Source: Epichloe hybrida
Taxonomy: Eukaryota > Ascomycota > Sordariomycetes > Hypocreales > Clavicipitaceae
Assembly (NCBI GenBank): GCA_019022495.1
Contig: JAFEKR010000003.1
Span: 3,534,001-3,598,000 of the forward strand
Direction: 5' to 3'
DNA length: 64,000 nt
Below the pieces are notes generated by a model that worked only from the letters and a program-made list of their open reading frames with translations, was not told where the DNA came from and made no database searches. Position numbers and translations under genes: made by a program. Positions 9,683 through 20,966 of this stretch are shown here, one piece after another (the stretch's first letter is position 1; each line of letters starts with the position of its first letter).

Positions 9683-10266
9683 GCGTCAGATTGTCCAGAT
9701 GAGAGGGCCCCTTGGCATCGGAGTTTTTTACTACTTTGGATGCTGAAGTACATTCTAGTACAAATCATCATGACGACTGTATGGGATCGGCTTGGCGAGA
9801 TAAACATTTTCCCACTGTAACTTAATTTTTTATTAGTAAAACATATTCGGGCAGTTTTTATGGTTGTGCTTCACAGTTGGGGAACGCCATCAATGGTTGG
9901 ATACTGATGGCTGGTGTGGGAGGGGTTGGGTGTTAGCATGACGATGCCTGGTTCTTGTATTAAGTCTTCTTTGCAAATGTAATATTTGTGTGCTGATCAA
10001 TTAGTCTTTTCCCGACTGACATTCATGAGTGAATCCCGCAAGTCGAACTAGTCTTCTGCATTTGCTCGCAAAAGATTAAAATCCATTTTTTGGAACAATC
10101 AAATGTGATCTCCCCCCCCCTCCCTCTTCAAAAAAAAAAAGTCACTACTACAATTACAGGCTGCCGCCGCCGAATATCTTGATGCCATGTGAGGGAAGGG
10201 CAAGCCGGCCCCTAAAAACTCTGCGCGTGCCATGTATGTAGGTCAATTTATTTTCAAGTTATCCAA
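9683..10266. other. Convergent 3' flanks of the cell-wall protein and CENP-O genes
   Basis: Mostly AT-rich 3' UTR-like sequence with a C tract followed by an A tract near 10110-10140. No gene seen. Confidence 0.6.
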
Positions 10267-11254
10267 TCAATCATGGTCTTCTCGCACACTCGCCTCCATG
10301 TACTCGTCCAATTTCCTAGCCACATCCTCGATACTGTCGTCCTTGGTGAAGATGTCGCCCGATGCCTCCCAGTCGCGGCCCTCCCGTCCATAAACCACAA
10401 ACTTGACCACCTTTCCATCATCATTCATGACCAGTCTTCCCGTCCTGTCGTCGGCCCACGCAAGATTAATCTGCTTCGCTTCAATATCCGCGATGCCAAC
10501 CTCCACCAGGGCATTCGGCAGCGCCCTCTGCCCACTCTGACCGTGCAGTCCCAGCCGCCTCCTGAGATCGGCCGAAACACCGAGTCTGTTGTGATAGCGC
10601 ACGATTTCGCGCCGAAGCGTCCTCACGAACCGGTGCAGGTTCTGGCCGGCTCCGGCGTCGTCTTGTCCGCGGGCTCGCGAGGACGGCGCAGGCAGATGCC
10701 TGGCCGCGAGGCCGGCCAACGGCACGGCGGGAGGTACTGTGTGGCGGTGGACGCGAAGGTGTTTCGAGCCGGCATAGGGGCGGTTCAGCATGACGTAGTA
10801 GGGACGGAGAAACTGTCCGCGCGACATGACCTCGAAGCGGAGGCCGAGGACGTGCCCTCCGTCCACGGCGTTGGGGTCCGGGTCGCGGACCTTGAAGGAG
10901 GTGATCGGTGCGGAGATGCGGTAGATGCATTGCTGCATGTAGGCCTGTTGCTGTGTCGAGCGCGTGCCGAGCTTGGAGGTGGGATGAGAGGCTTGGTCGC
11001 GGCGGCGACCAGTGGTGGGCGAAGATGATGATGAAGCCGACTGTATGAGGCGAGACGTGGATGCCGATGACAGGATCGTGGAGCACTGGATCTGGAGCTG
11101 CTTGCGTAGAGATGTCGCTGGCAATTTTGATTCATGTGAGTGAGTGACGTGAGCGAGAAAGGCCATTCACTCACTACTCACCTTGTTTTCGTAAGGAAGC
11201 GATCTCCTTGTCGAGATGTGACGACAACTCGGATGCAGCATCTTGATCTGCCAT
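10267..11254 (-). CDS. MCM21: Kinetochore protein CENP-O / Mcm21
   Basis: Two exons: 11254-11182 and 11117-10267, intron 64 nt (GTGAGT...CAG), product 307 aa. Exon 1 supplies MADQDAASELSSHLDKEIAS, a short coiled-coil start, and the frame joins to ATSLRKQLQ. CENP-O belongs to the COMA/CCAN inner kinetochore complex with Ctf19/CENP-P, Ame1/CENP-U and Okp1/CENP-Q. The family core is visible: YRISAPITSFKVRDPDPNAV with GHVLGLRFEVMSRGQFLRPYY, then PYYVMLNRP and a second RWD-like segment through HRFVRTLRREIVRYHNRLGV to the C-terminal helix. Residues 35-75 are Ser/Thr-rich linker. Start chosen because the ATG in exon 1 follows a promoter shared with the divergent transporter and gives the expected N-terminal coiled coil. 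Confidence 0.85.
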
Positions 11255-11977
11255 TATTGAGAGCAGGGTGGTGATGAGTTACTATGAGAGAAGTCGTTTG
11301 TGGTTTCAACGCGTCGACTCCGTTGTCAACAAATTGCAAGGTCGCGATAAGAGGGGATGTCGGGAAGGGCCCACATAAATAGCGTGCAGGGGTCATGGTC
11401 ACGGAACTTGACATCGTCAAAGTGTCTAGTTGTCCTCTTGCCACCCATCCGGCTCTTCACCCTTCCTGGTTTGCCTCTTTTCTTTTCTTGAGTGCCTTGG
11501 CCACCTTCTCTCGACCCAGCCGTCGCCTTTCTAGCTCATTCATCTTTTCCTTTCGCCGCTATCGCTGGCTCCCACTTTTTGCGAGCAACCTTGAGGCCAC
11601 GGTCGCTTTGGACGCAAACAACTTCCCTCCCTCCCCCACGCTCTTTAGCATCGTGCATCTCGGCCAACAATTCGAACCTTTTATTCCTCAAACTATCGTC
11701 CTCTTGAGCGGTATTCCCCAAGTCCATTCTTTCCTTCCACGTCGCGTGTGTGTACCTCCTTCCGCCCGCCGCGCTTTCCCAACCCCGACATCTTTGCGCA
11801 CCCACGGCGATATTGACCCAAATCGTACGCTTTCGAGAAAACGCGACTCCGCGCCGAACAACCTGGTTAACCGGCTTCATTGTACCAATAGAAAAACCCC
11901 TTGACCAAGATTTCCGCCCAACGTATCATCCCATCTCGGTCATTGTTCTCGTATAAAAACACGCATAGAATCTGCAT
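11255..11977. other. Divergent promoter between CENP-O and the acetyl-CoA transporter
   Basis: About 720 bp, with strongly pyrimidine-rich runs at 11444-11760 on the plus strand, typical of a long fungal leader. A 169-aa Ser/Pro-rich ORF at 11395 shows no domain. Confidence 0.55.
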
Positions 11978-13796
11978 ATGGGTGCTAGGGCGAGACGACC
12001 CAAGTCGCCTCCATCGCCACGGCCGGCTCCTCGTCGTTTGCAACAAGGTAATGCTGACGGCAAAATGAGCAATGGCGTTGAAATGAGGCGAAAAACCGCC
12101 AACAACCTGGACACATCGGAAGCTGCTGCGGCCAACTTCATATCCCGCGAGGGCTTCTCGCTCGACGAGCCTGTTCCCAAGACGCCGACGGCGAACGAAC
12201 ATCATGGATTCTTCCAACTGCCCAGGCAAGATCAGAGGAACTTTCTGCTACTGGTGCTTTTGTACTTCTTGCAGGGCGTTCCCATGGGCTTGGCGATGGG
12301 GTCCGTTCCCTTTCTCCTGAAGAACCACATGTCGTACGGAGAGATTGGAACCTTCAGCCTGGCGTCGTATCCGTACTCGTTGAAGCTCTTTTGGAGTCCC
12401 TTTGTGGACGCAGTTTGGAGTTCCAAGATTGGACGACGAAAGACGTGGATTGTGCCCATTCAATTCCTCTCCGGCTTCAGCATGCTCTGGCTTGGTTCCC
12501 ACGTGGAGAAGATGATGGAGTCGACGGGCAAACCTGGCGGGCGTACTGTTTGGAATTTCATGCTCTGGTGGTTCTTCCTGGTCTTAATGTGTGCGACGCA
12601 GGACATTGCCGTGGACGGCTGGGCTCTCACTCTCCTCACGCCGTCGAACGTGTCTTATGCATCGACTGCCCAGACTGTCGGACTCACCGCTGGCCACTTC
12701 ATGTCCTATACCGTCTTTCTGGCCCTGAACGCCAGCGACTTTGCCAATAAATGGTTTCGGTCGGTCCCATCGGAGGAAGGACTTGTTTCTTTGGGCGGGT
12801 ATGTGAGCTTCTGGGGATGGGCCTACATCATTGTGACTGTCGGGCTGGGTTTCCTGAAGCGTGAGGAAAAGTCGCAAAACGAAGATGGCGTGTGGGACGT
12901 CTACCGCATCATGTGGGGGATCCTCAAGTTGAAGAACGTGCAGACTATCATCATCGTACACCTCATTGCCAAGATCGGCTTCCAGGCCAACGACGGAGTG
13001 ACGAACCTGAAGCTGCTGGACAAAGGGTTCGGCAAAGACAATATGGCGCTGACGGTGCTGATCGACTTCCCGTTTGAGATTGCTCTCGGCTACTATGCCG
13101 GCATGTGGTCGCAAAAGTACACACCTATGCGCCTCTGGTGCTGGGGATTCGTCGGTCGACTAGCCGCGGCCTTGTTTGCGCAGTTTACAGTGGCCATTTT
13201 CCCAAGCAGCGGTGTCACTTCCTGGTACATGCTCGTGGTGATTACCGAGCATCTCGTGTCAACCTTTACCCATACGGTCATGTTTGTCGCGGTTTCGGCA
13301 TTCCACGCCAAGGTATCGGATCCCGTCATTGGCGGAACCTACATGACTCTTCTCGCAACGTATGTACCGTGATTCATTGATCCGTTCAGTACCTGAAACT
13401 TCTATCCGCTAACATTAGGGGCTTTTTTTTTTCTTGCCCTTTTTCTTTTGCAGTGTCTCCAATCTAGGTGGCACGTTCCCCCGATACTTTGTGCTGAAGC
13501 TTGTCGACTCGTTCACTGTGGCTACTTGTCACCCATCACTCGACGCCGATACTACCAAGGTGAAAGGAGATCTCGTTACCGAAGCCTTTTCATGCGCGGT
13601 GCAAGCGGAGAAGGAGAGATGCGAGAATGGCGGCGGCACGTGCCACATGAGTCGGGATGGATACTATGCGGTCAACATGCTCTGTGTGGCGTTTGGAGTG
13701 GCCTCGTTCGTGTGGTATATCAAGCCCAAGGTGCTTCATCTGCAGAGTCTACCTCTGCGAGCGTGGAGGCTGGCTCCGGCGAATGGCAAACTATGA
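11978..13796 (+). CDS. Acetyl-CoA transporter, SLC33A1/AT-1 family
   Basis: Two exons, 11978-13359 and 13454-13796, product 574 aa. The intron (GTATGT...TTTTGCAG) joins LLAT to VSNLGGTFPRYFVLKLVDSF. The family (Acatn, an MFS relative) imports acetyl-CoA into the ER lumen for protein acetylation. Visible marks: DQRNFLLLVLLYFLQGVPMG, SYGEIGTFSLASYPYSLKLF, FWSPFVDAVW, GRRKTWIVPIQ, CATQDIAVDGWALTLL, and late TM segments ending VNMLCVAFGVASFVWYI. About 11-12 TM helices with a polar N-terminus of about 80 residues. The start is uncertain: ATG at 12065 (MSNGVEM) is equally good and would drop a basic/Pro-rich 29-residue leader. Confidence 0.9.
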
Positions 13797-14253
13797 GACG
13801 ATGTAGACGTGGTGGTTGCATGGGGAGCGATGGAAGCAGTCATACATCGCAATTGAAATTAGTAAGTAGTTGGATAACGAAAAAAGCATCAAGACACATT
13901 TCAAAGACGCGCGCGCCTTTGCCATCGAGTTACCGAGTACAGAGCACCGACTTCTTCTGTCTGATGCAGTCTGCTCGGATGACAAACCGGGCATGTATTA
14001 CAACGCAGCGTTCATTAGCATTAACCTCTGCCAATGATCTGTTGTTGAAAAAATTCTTGGAAAAAAAAACCCACTCTTTAGACGCAAAAAGGTCTACATA
14101 CATACGGGTCCGTCGTCAGGAAGGCACGAAAGCGGGCGGACGGAACCCCGCCCTCTCCCCTCATTTCTCATTTTCCTTTCTCACTTGATTCCCCACCGGC
14201 TTCACTCACAAGTCACAACCACCCAACCAGAACAAGCAAGCGGCTTCCTCGCT
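13797..14253. other. Intergenic, 3' flank of transporter and leader of PPCS
   Basis: No gene recognised; CT-rich stretch near 14150-14190 before the PPCS gene. Confidence 0.55.
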
Positions 14254-14298
14254 CGTCGTCCTCGTCGTCCTCGTCGTCCTCGTCGTCCTCGTCGTCCG
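14254..14298 (+). repeat. Five 9-bp units CGTCGTCCT just before the PPCS start
   Basis: Five tandem 9-mers (last ends in G) finish two bases before the ATG at 14301. As a multiple of three it could be translated if an upstream start were used, but no upstream ATG is in frame. Confidence 0.9.
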
Positions 14299-14300
14299 CA

Positions 14301-15446
14301 ATGGCATCGCCGACATCGCACTCGGACGTTGAAGACGCCTACTTCGCGTCGAACCCGCCGCCCCGGGCGCTCCAGGAACACACGCAGCTCGCGTCCGAGT
14401 TCGTCTCGTGCCACGCCCTCGCCGGGCGGCGCGTCGTGCTCATCACCTCTGGCGGCACGACGGTCCCGCTGGAGAGGCAGACGGTGCGGTTCATCGACAA
14501 CTTCTCCGCCGGGACGAGGGGCGCCACCTCGGCCGAGTACTTCCTCGAGGCGGGCTACGCCGTCATCTTCCTGCACCGCCAGTTCAGCCTGCTGCCGTAC
14601 TCGCGGCACTTTTCGCACTCGAGGCACTGCTTCCTCGACTTCCTGGGCGAGGGCCCCCGCGGCGAGGTCGGGTGGCGCGAGGGCGACGACTCGGCGAGGG
14701 TGCGGGACGTGCTGGGCAGATACCGGAGGGCCAGGGACTCCAACAGGCTGCTGATGATACCCTTTGTCACCATCGGGGACTACCTGCACGAGCTGAGGGC
14801 CGTCTCGAGGCTCATGGGCCCGCTGGGCAGGCGCGGCCTTCTGTACCTCGCGGCGGCCGTGTCCGACTTTTTCGTCCCGCCCGAGAGAATGGCCGAGCAC
14901 AAGATCCAGAGTCAGATCCAGATCCAGATCCAGAGCCAGGACCAGGACCAGGACCAGGACCAGGACCAGGACCAGGACCAGGGCCAGGGCACCGACGCCG
15001 AGGACGAGGAGTTTGACAACTTTGATGCGTCGCCGAGGGCGGCCCGGTCGAAGCGCCTGGTGATAGACCTGGACCCCGTGCCCAAGTTCCTCAAGAACCT
15101 CGTCGACGGCTGGGCGCCCCAGGGCATGATCGTCTCGTACAAGCTGGAGACGGACCCGGCCATCCTGGTCCGCAAGGCCAGGTACTCGCTCGACAGGTAC
15201 CAGCACCACCTGGTCATCGGGAACCTGCTGTCCACGAGGAAGTGGGAGGTCGTCTTTGTCAGCCCCGGCCGCGAGGACAAATGGCTGCGCGTGCCGCCGC
15301 CGGCGTCGACGGGCTGGGGCGACGCCGAGGGGAGGCCGCTGCGCGCCGACGAGCTGCCGAGGGAGGATCCGGATACCGAGATTGAGAGGCTGATTATTCC
15401 GGCCGTGGCGGAGCTGCATGATGCGCACATTGCGGCGGGGAAATAG
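14301..15446 (+). CDS. CAB2: Phosphopantothenate-cysteine ligase (PPCS), coenzyme A synthesis
   Basis: Single exon, 381 aa. The enzyme couples cysteine to 4'-phosphopantothenate, step two of CoA synthesis. Eukaryotic PPCS marks: RRVVLITSGGTTVPLERQ, TVRFIDNFSAGTRGATSAEY (the N/S-rich nucleotide loop), GYAVIFLHRQFSLLPYSRHF, LLYLAAAVSDFFVP, and KFLKNLVDGWAPQGMIVSYK with ETDPAILVRKARYSLDRYQ, HHLVIGNLLSTRKWEVVFV. Residues about 199-233 carry a Gln-rich insertion of IQ and DQ dipeptides (about 14890-14990 in DNA) in a loop after the SDFFVP motif, where homologues have a variable linker. A 430-residue antisense ORF covers the same DNA because of GC-rich codon bias and is not real. Confidence 0.92.
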   Translation: MASPTSHSDVEDAYFASNPPPRALQEHTQLASEFVSCHALAGRRVVLITSGGTTVPLERQTVRFIDNFSAGTRGATSAEYFLEAGYAVIFLHRQFSLLPYSRHFSHSRHCFLDFLGEGPRGEVGWREGDDSARVRDVLGRYRRARDSNRLLMIPFVTIGDYLHELRAVSRLMGPLGRRGLLYLAAAVSDFFVPPERMAEHKIQSQIQIQIQSQDQDQDQDQDQDQDQGQGTDAEDEEFDNFDASPRAARSKRLVIDLDPVPKFLKNLVDGWAPQGMIVSYKLETDPAILVRKARYSLDRYQHHLVIGNLLSTRKWEVVFVSPGREDKWLRVPPPASTGWGDAEGRPLRADELPREDPDTEIERLIIPAVAELHDAHIAAGK

Positions 15447-15802
15447 AGGGGGAAAAAACCCAAGAAACGGGGACTGTTTTTTTCTACTTTGCATAGACGC
15501 AGATGTTTGATAATACGCTGGGGGTTCAAGGAAGAGGACTTGTTAGTGAAATGTTGTGACGCGCCAAGATGGAAACAAATTGCAAGTGATGCTGTAATTC
15601 TGTTGAGTGGACGTGGATATTATACGTTGAATCTAACTTTTTGTGGGAGGGGGGGTGGGAATGCTACGTCGACATGTCATCGGACGCAATACGCAAATGC
15701 ACCACCAATTACTTGTCTGATTCGCCGTATTTTCTCTCCTCAACAATTTTTCAATTTTCAATTATTCAATTTTCAATTTTTTGGGTGCCGTACATATCTA
15801 AT
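15447..15802. other. Convergent 3' region with TTCAATTTT repeats
   Basis: Shared 3' flank of PPCS and the MFS gene. Around 15745-15782 several imperfect copies of TTCAATTTT occur; AT-rich, UTR-like. Confidence 0.6.
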
Positions 15803-17296
15803 CTAGTACGTGGCCAGCCAGTTCTTCACACCAAGCGCAGTCAGCTTGGCGGCCATGAGGAAAGATGCCGAAGCAAGATAGATTGCGGCGGTGAAGATGA
15901 TGACGTTGTTGTAGTCGCCGCCGCTGGCGCCAACGATGCTGCCCCCGATGGGAATGCCAATCAGGCACGCAAAGGACACGACGGTGTAGGTGGTGGCGTA
16001 GTACCGACCGTACTGCTGCGTCTTGCACATGCTGCCGATGCAGACGGGGGCGATGGAGATGCCGGTGCCGCTTCCGAATCCGAACAGGACGGCGAAGACG
16101 ATGATGCCGGCCGTGGTGTGGCCCAGGGGGAGCCAGACGCACAGGCATGCGACGAGCGAGAGGAGGACGGACAGGATGCAGACGTTGAAAGGGCCGACCA
16201 CGTCGGCGTAGTATCCTGGCAGGGCGCGTCCCACGACGGAGCCCGCGTTCATGATGGGCAGCAGGTGGAAGGCGAACTGCTCGTCGAATCCCTGGTGCTG
16301 GGCGTAGGTTGAGATGTACGCCAGGGGGATGAAGAGGGAGAACTCGAGCAGGAAGATGCCCATGGCTGTGAGGGTGAAGGGGACCTGTTTGAAGATGCGG
16401 AAGTCGGGATGGGCCGTGGCGTTCTGGGCGGGAGGCAGTCGCGAGCGGACGAGCAGGATGCCGAGTAGGCCGCCGACGAGACAGACGAGGGCCAGAACAC
16501 GAGTCGCCCAGCCGTAACCGATCTGGTCAAAGAGCGAGGTGAGCATCAGGGGAAAGACGATGCCGCCGATGCCTCCGGCGGTGGATGCCATGCCCGTGGC
16601 GAAGCCTCTGCGACGACGGAACCAGTGTCCGACGGCTGCGATGCATGGCGTGAAGAGCAGCGAGGTGCCGAAGCCACAGAGGAGGCCGAAGGAGAGGATG
16701 AACTGCCACAGCTCTTGTGGTTTTCCAAGTCAGTTCCCAGCGGAGAAGGGGGGAGGGATTTCGCGCTGCAAAAAGGGGCACTTGCCGAACATACCTTGAC
16801 AGAAACTCAAGCAGACGACTCCGGTGACAGTCGTGATACATCCAGCGATGACCAGCCAACGAGGACCGTACTTGTCGAACACGGGTCCGATGTATACGCC
16901 GCAAAAGAAGGCGAGGAAGGTGTAGATGGAAAAGATCCAGCCAACAGTGCCTTCACTGTGACCTTTCAGCTGGTGGCTGAGCGTGTAAGCCTGGAACACA
17001 GCAATGGTGTTCATCAAGCCCATTGCGGACATGAGTGCGAACCATGCACCGAGGACTACCAGCCATGCCCGCAGCCCTCCTTCGGGGTATGTCTCTTCAT
17101 GGGACGCGGCTGATGCTGCCGTCGTCCTCTTTTCCAACTTGTTGTTGTTGTTGTCGTCGTCGTCGTTGTTCGCTGGACCATGCGCTCCATTGACGTCGTT
17201 GACGTTGACAACATCTGGGGCACCATTCTCAACGGTGTGGACGGTGGTGTCCTCGTCATCGTGAAGTACTCGCGAGTTTACCTGGTACAGGTCCAT
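15803..17296 (-). CDS. MFS transporter, monocarboxylate-transporter-like (MCH) family
   Basis: Two exons, 17296-16795 and 16713-15803, intron 81 nt (GTATGT...CAAG), product 470 aa. The join reads CLSFCQELWQFILSFGLLCG. Twelve TM segments are discernible. Marks: YPEGGLRAWLVVLGAWFALM at TM1 (the D/EGGxxAW start of fungal MCT-like carriers), GPVFDKYGPR in the loop 2-3 signature, FTPCIAAVGHWFRRRRGFAT, and GSVVGRALPGYYADVVGPFN. The N-terminus of about 60 residues is acidic and Asn-rich. Start at 17296 is the first ATG; the frame stays open to about 17440 but only with GTG, so a short upstream exon is possible. Substrate unknown; yeast relatives carry riboflavin (Mch5) or remain orphan. Confidence 0.88.
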
Positions 17297-18319
17297 GATT
17301 GCGTTGCCTTCCTTGACGGTCCCCAATTGCTCCTCGGATCGGGCCTCCAGCGATTTATGCCACGACTCGTTCGCAAATTTCACAATGGCGCCCTCTATGT
17401 AATGCCAGCAGGGGCGGGGCGAGAAACAAGCTTCTTATTAGTTGATGACATGAACAGAGGGGTCGGCGGGACCGGCTTCTTCCTTCTTCTTTTTTTCCCC
17501 CCCTTTTCTTTTTCCCTTACTTGCTGGCCAAACGGAGCAGACTCATCTCTCCTCTTCTTGCATCGTTCGCCGCTTGTCGGCGCGGAGTGAGTCTAGAGTA
17601 TCCACGCCTCGTGTGGGGCCGTGCCAAGGACCCACTCAACTCAGGCATCGACTTGCCTGTCGCGAAAAGCCCTTCCCCGCTTTGTTGGGCCGGGGCCGGG
17701 GACCGACCTGGGAGTGAAAAAGGACATGGATCTAAGCAGGGGTGTGTTATGCAGCCAAGTTCGGATCCAGCTTGTACATATGTACATGTACATACGATGA
17801 GGAGAGGCCAAGACATGTGATGATGTTATTGGATAAAAGTAACGACTCTACTGGTAATTGTATCTTGCCCAACCAAGTGATCGATCCGTCAATGGTGACA
17901 ACAGCGTGAGATCGGAGCATTGATGCTGAAAAAAAATGCCCAAGACGAAATCCGTTATCGAGAGCCGAGACAACGGTAGGTGAGTTCTTTTGGGCACGAT
18001 TCCTCACATGTCGTCTCAGATTGACCAGTGCATCGACTCAGGACTGTGAAAGCTGATTCGAGTGGCGTGGCGCGCAGCTACTTTATATAGCTCCCTGCTT
18101 GCTGCATGGCTGTGATTGTTGCGGTCAAGAAAATTTCCAATACCAATCTTGTCGTTTTGGATCCTTTGTTGCCAACCATGGCTTGAGGACGGGGTTCAGA
18201 GGCCGTGCGTGTCTGGCGGCGCTGTTGCTCAAACGGCATCTTCGCGCGCCACTTGATGAACCAGACGCGCCGGCAGGGCGTGTGGAAGTTGGCCGGATAC
18301 TTGAAGCGCCTGGCAGAAT
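17297..18319. other. Intergenic 1 kb upstream of the MFS gene
   Basis: No gene recognised. Carries TACATATGTACATGTACATA at about 17775-17795, a sequence repeated near 21150. The last part is the 3' flank of WBP11. Confidence 0.55.
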
Positions 18320-19200
18320 TCACTCGTCATCATCCTCATCATCCTCAGCATCCTCGGCCGTGGCTAAAAGCGTTCTTTCCTCGTCATGGGTACTCGTACC
18401 CTCAGCGTTCGATGTCTTTAGATAGCCCTCTCGTTCAAGCCGGTCTGCTTCCTCGGGCTCTAGCAGCCCGCCCTGCCCTCGACCTTTGTTCAGCTTTCTC
18501 TGCACGGCAGCAGGAACAAAGGCCGAAACAGCTTCTTGGCGAAGATTCCTCAATATGGGCTTGGCTTCGTATACTGTCTGTGGTTCCGAGGGCAACGCTT
18601 CTTTCTCTGTCTCTGCAGCATCATCCGTCTTGCCATGGATAACGTCGCGCTTTTGCTCATTCTCCTGATTTCTTCGCGCTCGTCGCTTCGCGTACCATTG
18701 ATCTAGGACTTCTTTTGGAATGGGAGGCGGTGTATCCCTGGGCATCGGGATCCTGCGCACGTCGTCTGGAACATCGTCGTCGTCGGTACTTGAGCCATTG
18801 GAACCGCGCCTCCGTTTTCCCAGCACGCCTGCATCTCCGTCCCGGCGTGGTCCGCGGCCGAATGACGGTGCCTTGTCCCCTAGTGCCTCCCTGGCCTTCT
18901 TGATGGCCTTGATCTCCTTCTCGAGGCCTTCTAAAAGTTGTTCTTCGTTTCGTGAAAGCTTGCCCCCGCCATCAGCAATGGCCTTCAAGTCGTCGATTTG
19001 TTTTTGAATCCGTTCGGGATTTTGTCGCGCTAATCTCTCGTTGCGTCGTTCTTGGATTTCTGCCTTGCCTGTGCCATGTGGTTAGGTTCAAGTTCTTCAG
19101 CCTGCGAGACCGCAACGGCGTGCGCACCTTTCTTGATAGCTTTGGCCTTATCAGCCTTGCGCTGAGCTTGCACGGGGTTGTAATTTCGTTCCTTCGGCAT
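18320..19200 (-). CDS. WW-domain-binding protein 11-like splicing factor
   Basis: Two exons, 19200-19128 and 19068-18320, intron 59 nt (GTGCGC...CACAG), product 273 aa. Exon 1 gives MPKERNYNPVQAQRKADKAK, the conserved Wbp11 N-terminus, joined to KGKAEIQERRNERLARQNPE, RIQKQIDDLKAI. The middle has a basic nuclear-localisation-like patch (GKRRRGSNG) and a proline box (PRDTPPPIPKEVLDQWYAKR). The C-terminal region has AVQRKLNKGRG and ends in an acidic tail (AEDAEDDEDDDE). The mammalian protein works with PQBP1 in pre-mRNA splicing; in fungi the role is inferred. The fungal protein is much shorter than the human one and lacks the long PGR-rich tail. Confidence 0.85.
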
Positions 19201-19832
19201 CTTGCACGTAGGCCCCGAGGCTTGTTGTAATGATTGAAGGACCGAAGCGACTGCTTCAGCACTGCATATTTGCTGATCAAGTTGAGCCTATAGGGTGGGT
19301 CACCATGATAGCCAATCATATGTCATGCGGTTCGACTGGTTCTAGACTGCCACAAGTCTACAATTGTCTTACAAAGTACAATGCCTATTCGAAAAATCGT
19401 ACTTCCAAATTGTGGGTTCAGCAATCCCAATAATTTCTCAACCTGTCGGAGAAGTGGCAATGCCAGTGGTTGATCTACATGAGTTTCTGACTTGTCCGAC
19501 TTCTTCGTGAGCCGGTGGTGGGTCATTCCGAAATTGGTGCCCCACGATGTCTTTCGAGAATCTCGACCATGAACTCCACACCGGCACTCACCGAGATCAA
19601 GTTCAACAAGTTCGAATGAGACCGACCCATCTAGAACCAACCAGTTTGTAGAGCCGATCTTCCCAGACAGCAGTAGTAGACCACGCCTCATAATGAGGCA
19701 ATAACTCTGCATGCAAGGAAACAAAAAGCAACAAAATAGGGGCCGATGCAGAGTTTTCGTACATCTGCTATCCGTGTGGGCTCCCGCCAGACGTCTTGTG
19801 GAATACAATTTTTCATTAGTCTGGGTAAAATG
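19201..19832. other. WBP11 promoter and LCP5 3' flank
   Basis: Tail-to-head arrangement on the minus strand. A 161-aa minus ORF (19323-19808) shows no domain and its composition is not coding-like. Confidence 0.55.
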
Positions 19833-20966
19833 TTACCTATTCTTACCCCTGTCCCTGCGACCAGCCTCCAACATCTTGGCCTTCTTATGGAATTGTTCGC
19901 CCATGCCCAGGCCGTGGCCGCTTCCTCTAGGCCCATCAGTAGTATCAAATCCACGCTTGCGACTCTTTTCTAGCATAGCACGAACACCTCCACCAGCGGG
20001 ACCCTTGCGCTTGGTCAGGCGATCAATTCGATCAATACCTTCACCAAGATTGTGCCACTCCTCTCCACCAAATTGCATGCGATCGTTGCGGCCAGAAGCC
20101 TTGTTCTTCTTGGCTTTGTCCTTCTTGCTCTCCTTGGGCAGGCGAACGAAGTTGCTTTCTTCGTAATCGCGCCGCTCAGCCTCATCTTTGCGCTCCTCGG
20201 CAGTCTTCATCTTACGGCCACCCTGCACAATGGTTGTACCAATGCTGGGCTCAGCTATTGGAGCTGCAGACAGCTCATCATTGACAAATTCCTCCATGGT
20301 AAACGACTTGTGAGCTCTGCGCTCATTTCTATCTTTGGGCCGCCCGGTTTCCATGAGAACTCGATCTCGTTTCGGCGGTCGGTAGATTCCGCTTGGATTA
20401 TCGTTGCGGTCGTCTTGCTTGACAGTCTCGTCGTCAATCAGGGTGCCAAAGTTGGGCGCCGCCGCCTTGCCACCTTGTCTAGGCTGTGGTCGGTGGTTTT
20501 GACCAGTTTCTTCGCCGGACTCTTCATCACTCTCGCCTTGACTAGACTCTGAGCCAGAGTCGCCCTTGGAAGTGCCGTTTCTCAACCTAGCCTTCGTTTC
20601 TTGATCGGCAGCACGCTGAGCATCTGCTGCGGTTCGGAGGAATCGCTCGATAGAGAACCGTAGTTTCTCCTCCAACGGTTTTGCTCCCTTCTCAAGATAA
20701 AGACGGAGTTCAACAAGCTTGGAGCGGACTGCTTCGTCTAATTTTTGGCTGTCGGCAGATTCGGACTGGGCATTACGGAGTTTGAGAAGAATCAAGAAGA
20801 CGAGGTTCTGCAGATAGGACAGGAGTAATTCGTTCTTGACATCAAGTAGCGAGATACCATCTTTGGGATGTTCGATGTTGGCGATTTTAGGGCAAGCTTC
20901 TTGGGTCAATGACAATGACTGAGTCAGTGAAGCCAGAAGCGCTGATAGTGTAGTTGGTGCAGCCAT
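19833..20966 (-). CDS. LCP5: U3 snoRNP-associated protein Lcp5 / neuroguidin (Sas10/C1D family)
   Basis: Single exon, 377 aa. Lcp5 is an SSU-processome component for 18S rRNA maturation. The N-terminal Sas10/Utp3/C1D domain (residues about 5-115) includes GISLLDVKNELLLSYLQNLV and LVELRLYLEKGAKPLEEKLR. A charged Ser/Glu linker follows, then the conserved GIYRPPKRDRVLME motif and FVRLPKESKKDKAKK. The C-terminus is Lys/Arg/Gly-rich (RKRGFDTTDGPRGSGHGLGM). Divergent from the EMP70 gene, 564 bp between starts. Clear family assignment; nucleolar location inferred. Confidence 0.9.
   Translation of the reverse strand: MAAPTTLSALLASLTQSLSLTQEACPKIANIEHPKDGISLLDVKNELLLSYLQNLVFLILLKLRNAQSESADSQKLDEAVRSKLVELRLYLEKGAKPLEEKLRFSIERFLRTAADAQRAADQETKARLRNGTSKGDSGSESSQGESDEESGEETGQNHRPQPRQGGKAAAPNFGTLIDDETVKQDDRNDNPSGIYRPPKRDRVLMETGRPKDRNERRAHKSFTMEEFVNDELSAAPIAEPSIGTTIVQGGRKMKTAEERKDEAERRDYEESNFVRLPKESKKDKAKKNKASGRNDRMQFGGEEWHNLGEGIDRIDRLTKRKGPAGGGVRAMLEKSRKRGFDTTDGPRGSGHGLGMGEQFHKKAKMLEAGRRDRGKNR

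Noticed and set aside
11395..11904. 169-aa plus ORF upstream of the acetyl-CoA transporter
   Set aside because: Pyrimidine-rich leader gives Ser/Pro/Phe-rich translation; no domain and no good context for a gene.
14202..15494. 430-aa minus-strand ORF opposite the PPCS gene
   Set aside because: It mirrors the GC-rich codons of PPCS; composition is Arg/Val/Leu repetitive and it has no domain.
17297..17383. Longer N-terminus for the MFS transporter
   Set aside because: The extension begins at GTG, not used as a normal nuclear start; the first ATG is at 17296.
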